Shown in pieces: positions 1 to 10,900 of a stretch of DNA of 40,745 nt. The DNA is from Protostelium mycophagum (taxonomy: Eukaryota; Evosea; Variosea; Protosteliida; Protosteliaceae), in contig MZNV01002268.1 of the NCBI GenBank assembly GCA_002081555.1, positions 1 through 40,745 on the forward strand, written 5' to 3'. Within the stretch, counting starts at the first letter, position 1, and every line of letters starts with the position of its first letter. The notes under the pieces are model-generated. The model worked only from the letters and a program-made list of their open reading frames with translations, ran no database searches and was not told where the DNA came from. The position numbers were made by a program, and so were the translations under genes.

Positions 1-327
1 GACACGCTTGACTTCGCAGTGCGGCAAGGGATGCGGTAGACTGTGTCGATATGAACGAACCCGTGTGGTAAACAGACATTTAGGTGGCAGAGCCACCAAG
101 AGAACGTCTTTGCGGTCTAGAGATATGGGCAGTGTGATGTGATGAGATGATCACCTTGTGTGCTTCCTCTGCTTCCTTCAAGGACTGTTATACGTTAGAA
201 CCGAAATATTCTGACTTCCAATAGAGGATGCATGCCATCTGCATCAACAGGATGTTGTCAAAAACTGCATATAAAGACATTGTAGTCAATATCGTACCAA
301 ATAAAATAAACTATTTCAATAGTTTCT

Positions 328-905
328 TTACAAATCTTCTTGCTGCTGTTGTTCATGACGCAAAGCGCTGAAGGTGTGACAGGACTGAGCTATGACCTTT
401 GTTTTGATGTTTTTGACGAGCTTTTTGGAATAGAAAACTGCACAGAGGTGTTCACATCTTTGACATACCTTGATATAGAGCTGGTATTCTCGGTACTGTC
501 TGTAAACGGATCGTATGATGTCTCTGCATTCAGATAATGTTTCGTGTATCCTCTTATTCAATTCAACCCATTCTGGAAGGACCCCGTGATTTCTCATCAG
601 TCGTGTCACGATACGGTCAGCTGATTGGGCGAATGGGTCTTTAGCATTGGTTAAAGAACGATCTGCGCCACTGTGAAGGTCAGCTATGATTGAGAGAACA
701 TTTAAATACAGACCTCTTTATACGTGCCTCTTCGTCTTGATCGATCTGTTTGATGAATCTCTCATATCTTTCTTGGTCTTCTATCGCTCTGTCTGCACTG
801 ATGGAATTAGAAAATGCGATTATCAGAGATATTCACATTATCTTGGCACGATTATACTTGGAATTATTTTGCATCAAGAAAGCCCTTGCTTCTGCCACCG
901 TTTCT
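328..905 (-). CDS. DNAJC28-like protein (DUF1992), C-terminal part
   Basis: At least three minus-strand exons can be read. The best conserved stretch, around 530-686, contains DPFAQSADRIVTRLMRNHG followed by VLPEWVELNKRI. It matches the conserved block of the DUF1992 domain of DNAJC28 (asparagine/glycine-rich, then PEWVELQKEI). Upstream exons at about 717-803 and 845-905 encode charged helical sequence, including PETVAEARAFLMQNNSKY. The family carries an N-terminal J domain in animals, but no HPD-bearing J domain was seen here, so the 5' part may lie in weakly conserved exons before 1.3 kb or be absent. The 3' end is uncertain: the reading frame stops at 328, but a further small exon encoding LKEAEEAHK near 150-180 is possible. 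DNAJC28 is poorly characterised, with Golgi or mitochondrial roles suggested. I am confident of the family and unsure of the limits. Confidence 0.7.
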
Positions 906-1399
906 GGCTTAATTAGGTAAGCCCCCTGGGGTACAAGTCTATGACTCTATATGTTGTCAGTCATCACGGTTTCAGTCCTTCACGTCATCACCCACCGCAT
1001 AGCGCCTTTGTTGCTTGGCACAATTGGTTAATTTGCAGCGTAAGAGAGTGATTCTACTCATTAATGTCTCCCTTCACAAGAACTTATAAAGATATGCTGA
1101 GAGACAGGGTTGTGTGTCTGTGGCCAGCTGCAATTCGAAAATGAGTGACAAGAGCGGTCATTCTAGGACTACAACTTATCACGTGACTTCATGCACTTAA
1201 ATTTATTTTTCAGCATCACTCAGCCAGCCTGATGGCCATGCATTATTCTTTTCTCCCTCGTCTTTATTTCAGAACACTGAAGTGACGCTGTTTGAAGAAG
1301 TAAAATCACCTTATTCATTTTTGCTGGTTGTTTGTGGTCGACGTTCGTTCTGCGAAGCACGTGAATCATCTCATTTTTCAGAATCACTCAACAGCAGAC
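906..1399. other. Intergenic region between DNAJC28-like gene and TCF25
   Basis: I see no supported gene here. The stretch separates two divergent genes, so it should hold both promoters. It contains a TTATCACGTGACTT E-box-like palindrome near 1178 and ordinary AT-rich sequence. No TATA box stands out clearly enough to call. Confidence 0.4.
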
Positions 1400-4300
1400 A
1401 TGTCTGGCGGTCGAGCGCTTCAGAAAGCGAGAAAACGTGAGGTCACACTGAATCCACCACCTTTAGATGAGGAATCTGAAGAAGAAGAGGAGGAAGTGAT
1501 ATCTAAACCACAATCTGTGTCCAGAAATGCCTTTGATCTGGTAGGTTGACATCCATTTTGAAACTCTCAGATGAGACGTTGATGACAGTGACTGATTTTT
1601 CCAGCTAAATGAAGACGGTGAGGACGAGGATGAAGATGAGACAGCTACCACACCTGTAGAAGTCAAAAGGTAAGCGATTATAATCAAAATGAAGACGGTA
1701 GCTAAAGAATTAGGGCGCCAGAAAAGAAATCAAACAAAAATAAGAAGAACAAAAAGAAGAAGGGAAAAGAAGACATCGATGCCATCGTCAAGAAGTACGT
1801 AGGCTCTCCAGAATTTATTCGTGTGGTTGATCATACAATAGGTTGGGTGCTCGCAGCAGACCAGAAGATAAAGAGGAGGGAACCGCAGCAGAAGAAGATC
1901 AATGGGCACTGTTGTCCTCTCAATCAGTCCATCTCAACTCTGATAATGAACTCGTCAGATTGTTTGGAAGACAAACAGTGAGAGAAGCGCAGAAAGAACA
2001 CAAACAGAGGTGATCAACTTCCACAAGATGATTACCTTGTCTTTATATGTTTGTGCCCAACCTTGATGTGTTGCTGCCACAGAACAGATTCTTTATGTTG
2101 GATTTATTGTTTGGCAAAGCCACAGCTGCTCACGACAAAAAAACTCAAAAAAATATCTGACGGGTTGTAGTCGCCGAGTTACGACATACAAAAAGACGTC
2201 ATTAATCAAGCCAAAAGAAGACTGGCCCGGCATCCCCACAGTACCCCTCGTCTACATTGAGATCATGGAGAATGAAGATGGCGAAAACAAATTCACCACC
2301 AAGTGGACCCCAGAATATCAGAGGTGACGTGGCATTATGATATCTCTCGTGTTGTCATGTACATGGGATCGAATCGATGCGTTGATGATTGCCGCAAAGA
2401 CAACAAAGACGAAGAACATTCACGGCTAAGTTTCTACAGATTACAACAGCATTATTACCAATGTGTACAGACCTACAATCCCCACTCTTTTCAGGTAAAA
2501 TTCAAGGTCTTTTCCCCCATCATCTCGAAACAAAAATTATTTTTCAAAGATCTCATACCACCAAGGGACTGTTGAGGGTGTATCCATACCATGTCGATGC
2601 CCTCGTACAACTCAGTGCTTTCTGCAATCAAACAGGTCAATACGAGGAGGCCATGGACTTCCTCGAGCGCGCACTCTTCGCCTTTGAAAACGCTTGGCAT
2701 AATCTATTCGACCCCCTGACCGGCCGTTGTAGATTACCCTATTCTGTGGAGGAGAACAAGTATGTGACATGTCAAAATGACACGTGTCAGACTGACATTC
2801 TTCAGACCTTTCTTCTTGGCTATATTCAAATACATTCAGATGCTAGGAAGAGAAGGTACTTCGCGCAGCGCTTTAGAATATTGTAAACTGTTGCTGTCTT
2901 TGGACATAGAGGACCCTCTTTACATATTGTCCATCATCGATTATTACGCTGTGAGGTCAGGCCAATTCCAGGTGAGATTTTTTATAAAATATTTTAATGA
3001 GGCTGAATCATTCGGACTGTCCATAAAAATGGAGCTGCAATCTGTGGCCGCAAATATTTGATCCCGCAGCACCCCTTTAGGCAGATTTTTCGCTGACTTT
3101 CCCAGTTTGTAGTGGATATGTACAACTCCAAAATATTTACTGACAAGAATCTGGCACTTCTGCCAAACTGGAATTTCTCTCTCGCACTCGCGAAATTCAG
3201 ACTCGAGAGGACCAAAGATTACGTCGTTGTAGAGGGTCAACAAAACTCCGACGCGCTTCTACAACACGCACTGAAGATGTTCCCCATGATACTGGCTCCA
3301 TTAGCCAAGAAAGCGTGAGATCTTTATTCCTAAAATTATTTTGGCGCGAAAACATACCATTCAAATTTTAAAATTTTTTGGCATGTGCCACAGTAAAAAT
3401 CTTGTCAAAATTTTCTGAGAAGATTCAGTGGTATGTCTCTACAACGAACCGACCCCGTGTCAAAAATATCCGAAGACATGACAAAGCACCCTTACTTTGT
3501 GGATTTCCCCGTAAATCCTGTCAATCTACAACACCTCGTCACTTTATTTGTGGAAAGAAATTTCACGCTGTGGAGAGACACTGAGGTAGATCTACAACCA
3601 TCTTATCAGTATTTTCTTCAACGGTAACAACCGTATTCTTTTACGATAACCAAACGTATGGATTTAAGACTGAGTGTTTCAGACTGTCAAATGGGTCAAA
3701 ATGAATGTCGCCGAAGTGATATCTCAAGTGACAAAAGGGGATGTCATGGTTGAGAATTACACCACGATATTGGACCAAGAGTACGTCAAGAACCCCAGGG
3801 ACATGTTTGATCACCTCCTCTTGTCAGGTATGACGTCATCACGATTTGCATTTCAGCTAAAAATAGAATCTGGATATCTTTTCGAGAGTTTTATTGAATC
3901 TACAATTAAGAAATAATGATATTTTAATTTAAAATAAATATGAAAAATGTACTGACGCGTTGTAGAATACACAGACAATATTGCTCAAAACGCCCTGCCC
4001 CCAGAGGTCGTCAACGCGATGAGAGGCGGTGGCCAAGCGGAGATCTACCAAGGCTTTCAGGTCGCCAATCATCATGCTCATCTACAACAGCTGATCCCAT
4101 GCAGGAGGCGAGAGCCGCGGCGGTACCTGTCATTCCGGCCAATACCACCGACCCCGTGCTGCTCTTTTTGCAGACTTTGATGCCGTGGGGGGAGACTCCA
4201 AACGCTCCTGTATGTTCTTTATGCTTGTCAATCTTTGGGATTTTATTGTCTTGTGCGGTTTGTGGTGTAGCAAAGCCACTGGATTTTCATCCATAGATGT

Positions 4301-4524
4301 TTGAGGAACTGCAAGCGAACATGTTGGTCTATATGTATATTTCAGCACGGAACACCCGGAGCTCCGGTAGTCGCTTGTGATGACGTCATATTGATTCGGT
4401 GATGACGTCAGACTTACGCTTTCAGGCAGCGGAGGGGGCGAATGCCGGACTCTTTGGGTTGATGGGAGCTCTTTGGCCGCAAGGAAATAACAACGGACAA
4501 GAAAATCAGAACAACCAAGAATAG
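1400..4524 (+). CDS. TCF25: TCF25 / Rqc1-type ribosome quality control factor
   Basis: This is a multi-exon gene. Exon 1 (1400-1540) starts MSGGRALQKARKR, runs through an acidic EESEEEEEE tract and ends in SRNAFDL. Exon 2 (1605-1669) continues LNEDGEDEDEDE, and exon 3 is a lysine/asparagine-rich basic tract. This basic-acidic-basic head is typical of TCF25/Nulp1 and yeast Rqc1. The core, from about 2575, has YPYHVDALVQLSAFC, LVERAL-like FLERALFAFENAWHNLF and TGRCRLPY, then SRSALEYCKLLLSLD. These align with the TCF25 domain. The C-terminal tail carries ALPPEVVNAMRGGG and ends NNNGQENQNNQE at a TAG stop. In yeast and animals the protein joins Ltn1/Listerin on stalled 60S subunits and directs K48-linked ubiquitin chains. 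Introns here are about 40-100 nt, and one (about 2760-2806) holds a 12-bp palindrome. Confidence 0.9.
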
Positions 4525-4952
4525 ATCTCCCATAAAATTCCGAGAATTTTCTTGTACATTGTTCAGGGTGTCGACACGCCGTATTTGTCGACATGGTTGT
4601 ACATAAGGAATCTGTATTCCTGAAGATTATGGAGCTTGAGGACCGGAACCTTCAAATCGCCGATTTCCCGATCCGAACTCTTAAATTCTTTTGATAATCC
4701 CCGGGATACTTTCCAGACCTTTCAAACATCCCCGCCAGCACATGGCCTATTCTAACAACGATAGATCATACTGGTAAATATGGACACATTCACGCACTAG
4801 CTCTGGTGTTGTCTGGTTCGGAGAGTTGTTGAAACCGCCGAAACAAATTGTCCGATCGGAAGTGCGGTCCTCCGTATGATATCTCTGCGTAAGTCACGGA
4901 AACACCAAACTCCAGACACACCGAAAGACAAACACAAGCTTCCAAAGCAGAG
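4525..4952. other. Intergenic, TCF25 to SEC14-like gene
   Basis: No coding sequence is supported. The 5' part is the TCF25 3' UTR, with two GTCGACA words near 4570 and 4590 in inverted orientation (TGTCGACA...TTGTCGACAT). The rest should hold the promoter of the SEC14-like gene. Confidence 0.4.
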
Positions 4953-7421
4953 ATGACAGTAACTGGAGATATAGAAGAGAAAGTGATTGAGGTTGAAGAT
5001 CTTCCTCTCTGGACTTCTAAACATGATTCTATATCGATGTATCGCAATTTCAGAAGCTTGCCCAAACACAACGGCAACATCACGGAGCCTGAATATAATG
5101 CAGAAGAGAAGAAGCTGCTAGACGAACTCAGACAACAGATTGTTCTCATGTTGAGCACAGAAGGCCTTACGAGCAGCGACGAACTCAAATCACCTCTAAA
5201 GGTAACTGCGTTTTCCTTGTACATTTCCATTCAACGTCTGCAGGGCGTTCACTGGAGAGACATTTATCAGAGACACAAACATAGAACCAGAGTCGTAGTC
5301 ACAGCAGACCCGAGACCTTCTCCTCCGATGTCTTTAGAACCAGTTTGGCCAGATTGGCGCCTAAATCGTTTCTTGATTGCCCGCCGTAATAATGTAAAGA
5401 AGGCCGCGAGGATGTTTGTGGACTATTTAGAGTGGTGAGTACATGTTATATGATAATCGTGTTGTGATCGTGATCACGGATCTGTTTCCTGGGACATTCC
5501 CGGAAACATCTCAAAATGGACGCCATCAAATGGAACAAAGATGGAAAGGGACCTTCTCTCTGCGGCGAAGCCGCACACAAAGGATATAGAAGGGTGTTAG
5601 ACTCTAAGTTAGATCTATAAGATCTTTAAATCTACATAGTCCCAAAAAAACCGGACTCCCTTTTTCCCGCGACTCTTTCTCTGGAATCTGCAACTCACAG
5701 CCCTGCAGGTTCCAAAACTTTGGCGTGGAGGATCTGATGAACCAACCAAACTGCCCTTTTGGAGAACTCCTCGGCACATTTTTCCCAGAAAGATTACACG
5801 GAACTGACAAAGAAGGCAACCCCTTGATCTTAGGTACGTCTTGGCTGCGTGCGCGGCTCTCACTTTTATTCAAAATTCGAATAGGTTTTGCCGGCGGGAT
5901 ATCACTCGAGACATATAAAGAACTCAACCTGCCCATTGAGATCGTTTTCATCATCGTGAGTCTTTGGCATCATCATGATGCATCTTGATCATGTGATCGA
6001 CACAATTCTGACATCCACAGCAAACCTACCAGAACGAGTACATTGAGGCAGCTTGCGCTTATGCATCTGCCAAATGTGGAAGACGTCTCACTGGTGTCTC
6101 CCTCGTCCAAGACTTGGAAGGTGAAATTTTATTTTATTTCAAAATCAAATCTGAAAATTTTTTAGGACTGTCTGTGGCTCACCGCATCGGGATCAATTGG
6201 TTCGGAAATATTTTTTTCTTAAACAACAACTTTTACCCTGAGTCTGCCGCGCAGATGGTCGTTGTAAACGCACCTGGCGTGTTCTCTCTGTTTTGGTCTG
6301 TAATTAAAGGTGACTTTTCGAATTTTGTAGACGCAGTCACATTATCTCTCTCGGCCATTTTGTTACGGCGGAATCGACAGCTTGTCCACATCAAACTGGA
6401 GCGCACCGGATGTTTTTAACGTGAAAATCGCGTTAAACAACCGTGAATTTTTGGTGGGGAACTGAAGGAACCAGGAATGCTGGATGAAAGAACCGCCTCC
6501 AAGACACACATCTTCTCTCGAAATCCCAAGGTATTTTCCAAGAAATTTCCCCGAATCTTCCATCTACAACTCTCACCGTCACTTTCGGAGATATCTGATT
6601 GAAATTTCAGGCAGTTTTCGATCTCGTTGGTAAGGAGAATGCGCCAGCTGAAATGGGAGGAGGCTGTACACGATGTGGTGGACACTGCCTGCCACAGGTC
6701 AAGGTGGAGGACCGCGCCAAGAAGCAAGAAGCGTGAGTCTATTTTTAGATCTTTATCGTTGTAGATTGCATACGGTCAAACTACCACACCGATTCGGAAA
6801 AAGATATAAATTTTAGAAAAACGGATGAATGTTTCTGACTGGTTGTAGATTGGCAAAACGCTTCGCGACTTTGGAGGAATCCGCCCCCTCTGAAAACGCT
6901 CACCTTCCCGCCAGAAAGAACGTAACGGTGAGTTTTTGTGGAAATCTCCAAGGTCGCTGACGTGTGCAGCACACAATGCAAGTCTCCAGGTCTCCAAATC
7001 TTGGGGTGGACCAGATTGAAACTGCCGAAGTATGGTGGTCAACACAGGTGGGATATTTTTTATCGCTAAGCGCACGTTACTTACCGTGATTTACGGGAAG
7101 AATACGTAAACCCCTTGTACAGAAACACATATAAAAAATACAATTGAAACTTCTCCGAAAATTCACGCTGAGAAACTGCAGTCAAATAACTCCGTCGACT
7201 TCTCAGTTACCTTCAAGCCCACAGGCTCCAAAGAATCATACACGGTTATTAACGTGACACGTTACGATAAGGGAACGAACCGCGGAAGCCACTTCTTCTC
7301 GCTCATGACAGAAGCTGATGGAGGCGAAGTGTCACTTGTCTTTGACAACAAGATGAGCACGTTCAAAGGCAAAGACATCACCTTTAAGACAGGCATCGTG
7401 AAGAGCATCACAACTATTTAA
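4953..7421 (+). CDS. SEC14-like lipid transfer protein with C-terminal GOLD domain
   Basis: ATG at 4953 opens an exon starting MTVTGDIEEKVIEVEDLP. The CRAL-TRIO N-terminal helices are seen as WPDWRLNRFLIARRNNVKKA with ARMFVDYLEW following. The lipid-binding domain follows: GTFFPERLHGTDKEGNPL, then AACAYASAKCGRRLTG, SLVQDLEGLSVAHR, YPESAAQMVVVNAPGVFSLFW, and its closing segment ENAPAEMGGGCTRCGGHC. The last exon encodes a GOLD domain with VDFSVTFKPTGSKESY and LVFDNKMSTFKGKDI, ending TTI at TAA. This order matches SEC14L/patellin-type proteins, which bind phosphoinositides and hydrophobic ligands and act at membranes and vesicle trafficking sites. The gene is cut by roughly ten short introns. 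Exon edges in 6.35-6.6 kb are unclear. I am confident of the family; the ligand is unknown. Confidence 0.9.
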
Positions 7422-7557
7422 ATACATTAAGAAGAACATGTCTTTAATATTGTGGGTCCTGTGTTCTGATGTGAGATCGCTTGTGTGTGATTGAATTATT
7501 TAGACGTCATCTTCAAGCAGTTGTCAGCTGTTGCGATCTGCTACCAATGCTTAAAAT

Positions 7558-7573
7558 CACGGTTATAACCGTG
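7558..7573. repeat. Perfect 16-bp palindrome
   Basis: CACGGTTATAACCGTG reads identically on both strands. A further CACGGT follows 6 bp downstream. The half-site TTACCGTG/CACGGTAA recurs elsewhere in non-coding parts of the window (about 7080, 15875, 25944, 27139, 37324 and 37362), so this could be a dimeric transcription-factor site. The function is inferred only from symmetry. Confidence 0.6.
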
Positions 7574-7660
7574 CGGCTCACGGTAGTTGTGGAACTGAGG
7601 GCTCAGAGTTGTAGATTCCTCATGCGTGATCCCAAACCTCATCTCACTTTGATACCAAGC

Positions 7661-7741
7661 CGAGCATCGATGTTGTGATTTGTCCAGATCACCACTGATT
7701 AAATGAATTTGAAAATCATCAAATCACAACATTGATGTTCG
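7661..7741. repeat. Inverted repeat / hairpin, 22-bp arms
   Basis: The arms at 7661-7682 and 7720-7741 are reverse complements except at two positions, separated by about 37 bp. RNA from either strand could fold as a long hairpin. It lies 240 bp past the SEC14-like stop and 258 bp before the ABCG start. It could be a 3'-end processing hairpin, a small MITE-like remnant, or a regulatory cruciform. No target-site duplication was identified. Confidence 0.6.
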
Positions 7742-7998
7742 AGATGATTCTGGGAAATCTGCAAAAAGACGTTGGAAAAGATTCAACTGAACTATAACGC
7801 ACACTCTTGCGCCTTTATCTCTCTACACAGATTTGATCATTTGTAATCGTATTTTCTAAATGATCATGAGATGGCCACACTACGTCCGAGAAAACGGGGA
7901 TGTCATCCTCATTTCAAAACGTCATCTCACCCTAGTCTTACCTTCGCGGGGATGCCAACACCGTAATAATGCAAGATACATCACAAAAACAGAAGACG

Positions 7999-10900
7999 AT
8001 GAGACGAGGACAGCCACTTGTTGTCTTTATATTCTTGGTCTGTATAGCCCCAGTTTTCTCAGAGCCACCTGACATCAGTACGTAATCGCTTCTTTTTGGA
8101 ATGTAATCAGCTGCAGTCTGCCCTTATCTGCGAACTTGCCAAGAGTGCTTGAGCAATGACAACTGCGGTTGGTATAATTACACCAACTCTTGTCAAAACA
8201 TCGACTCAGGACTTCCTTTGATAACAGACAAATGCTTCGATTATGATCCACTCCGTAAACAGATTTCGTTGTCAATGTACTCTGACTTGACTAGATGATG
8301 TCTGCTCGAAATACCACTCTTGCAGCAGCTGTGTGATCTATGATGGAATCAATCGTCAGAAGCATAACTGCGGTTGGAATGGGACTAACTGCTCTTGGTT
8401 TAAATCAGTATCACCACCACTTGACAAATCGGCTCAATCTTGCCCTTATGATCCCACCTGTGAGTGACACATCCTCTTTATCATCTTTACAAAATCAGGG
8501 GACGAATGCCACGCAGGAGATAACTGTTTTGATTGTGTCAAAAAGGACCCCGATAGAGGATGTGGCTGGTCAGAATCGTGGAAGCGGGTGGGTCCAACAG
8601 ATCATATGTGTCAAGATGACAAATGCAGTGTGCAACAATAGATTGGGTCAATTCGACAACAACCACTGACATAATGCAATGTCCTTTCGATCCAGGTGCG
8701 TTCTCCATCTTCACCCATGTTAACTTCTATTTGCAGAAAACGATGCTTGCAGCAGACTCGGATGCTTTAAATGTGTTGGCAGAACCAATTGTGGTTGGGA
8801 TCAGTCATCACAACTATGTACACAGGTCAGTACAGATGTATAAATCCCGGAGACCACCTTATCATGACAATCTCGGTCTGTATAGAGATTAAAAATACAA
8901 ATCCGTTTAAATAGAACAAGAAAAAAACTTATTTCTACAGGTAAATAATCCAAATAAAACCTTACATTTCTCCAAGGATGCTTCCGAATGTCCTTACGAC
9001 CCAAACCGTATGTCTTCATGTTCTATTTTGTTAATCAAATCATCTCGATGATTTCAAGATCATTTTGTCCCTCAGAAAGGATGATCACGTCAAGTCGTGC
9101 CTTCCATCACAATATAATCTGAAATCATCACCTGATGGTGACGCAGCATTCAGCAACTTCTGCTGGAGGTCAATTGACTGTGAACCTTGCGCAAACTCTC
9201 CAGAGTGTGGCTGGGCCATAACAGACCCAAACCATCAGAGATGCCTTCCCATCAACAAGCCAGGAGAGAAGTTTGTCAAGAACGCCACCACCTGCTCCGA
9301 GCAAAGTGAATTTACAGACGATTTTATTTATATGATTTTATTCACAGTCATTTTATATATGATTTTGTTCACAGATAGTCTCTTTGAATATAGACACTCA
9401 TTCTCTTCAGGCAACTCCTGTTGGATTTATTCGATGCAATGTTTCTACGCCTTGACGAAAAGCAAGGGGGATTGTGGATTTTTGGTGCAAAACAACACCG
9501 CAGTGAAGTTTTCGCTTTGGGAAGATTTGCGGGACCAACTCGTGACAAACGCAACGGATTGCCCTGTTGCAGGACGTGAGTTATATTTTCAATTATATTT
9601 TTTGAAGATTTTGTTACTTGTTCCAAGTTAGTTGTGCATTTATGGGAAGTTGTACGCCCATTCAACAATGTCCGCCGGACATAATCGTTGTCAAATTACT
9701 TTAAAAGATTCAATCTGAAAACGACAGTTGACTCTTGCAATGATCCCTACTACAACGGGGAGGTAGATTGCGCAACTTGCGTCAGGTTGGAAGAATGCGG
9801 CTGGTGGCCTCAGAACAACACCTGTCAAGGTCTGCACAAGAAGCACCTGCCACTTGTCAAGAACTGTCCTGATAGGGGTTGCGGTAATTTCACAAACTGC
9901 CATGACTGCTCACAACACCAGCGGGACAAGTGAGCGAAAAAATGACGGGGGGAAGGGATCGAACCTGACCCTCTCAGGTTCAGCTGCAGTTGGTCGTATT
10001 TGAATGCGACGTGTCTTGCAACAGTGGGAAATCTTCAGAGCACGCAATTTCCGCAACCGCTTTACGCGTATTTGGATCCGAATGACCCTACAGTGGCCAC
10101 AACCTGCACGACAGCCACAGAAGGTTTATTTCATTCTCGCAACGAAGATTCAGGACCGGCCTCGCCTACGAGACTTGGCGGTACGATAACGAGTCGACTT
10201 GCGGTTTAGAAGCAAGTCGGGCCGGTCTCTCAGTCTTGGAATGATTAACACAGAATGATACAATGTAGAAGTGCTGGAAGATTGCAATGAGGTTAACATC
10301 AAGAATTATATGTGCGAAGAGTCCAAACTCTTTGATTATGACCATTGTTATCCGGGCAGCACATTCCAAGACCCAGCATGTGCCGGAGGCTTTCTCAGCG
10401 TAAACTTTCATCTGGATTTAATGATTGCGTCTTGACGGAAAATTGGGGCACTCGATTTATCCGACACCGGCGTGTCTGTTTGAAATCATTCTTCCTCCAG
10501 ATTGAGCTTCGCAGGTGACGTGCAATTCTACTGACTTTTGGGGTCACAATAATTCAACACGAACTGCTATAAGATGCCCTCCAGGTGAATTTCCAAAATC
10601 CCGACCTCGAAATTTCCCTGAAATCTACAGGTTATTATTGTCCTGAGAACAGGATCTGCGCCTACAAATGTTTGGCGGGGTCATACTGCCCACATGCCAC
10701 AGCCAATTACACTTCTGACAAGAATATGACACATCAGTGGCATGTCGACAACCCCACCATGTGTCATCCATACACCCCCCTCCTCCCCTCTCCACAACTC
10801 GGGTGTGGTGGAGCTGCAACAGATAATTTGTGTGAAGCTGGTTTTTACTGTCCAAATACCACGACCAAGTGGGTATTTTGTACCAAAAACGTGATTTTGT

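Larger units (their letters stand above)
7422..7998. other. Intergenic, SEC14-like to ABCG gene
   Basis: No gene is supported. The stretch contains a perfect 16-bp palindrome (7558-7573), another CACGGT box at about 7579, and a 22-bp inverted repeat with two mismatches (7661-7682 with 7720-7741). Both structures are listed separately. The ABCG promoter should lie in the right half. Confidence 0.5.

Noticed and set aside
5555-5590. Possible separate small gene at GGACCTTCTCTCTGCGGCG
   Set aside because: No start and frame with family support. It lies in an intron of the SEC14-like gene and contains a hairpin word.
9945-9985. Possible tRNA T-arm (GGTTCGATCCC on the minus strand)
   Set aside because: The stem flanking the loop pairs poorly and no D-arm, anticodon arm or acceptor stem could be placed around it. 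It lies inside the ABCG gene.
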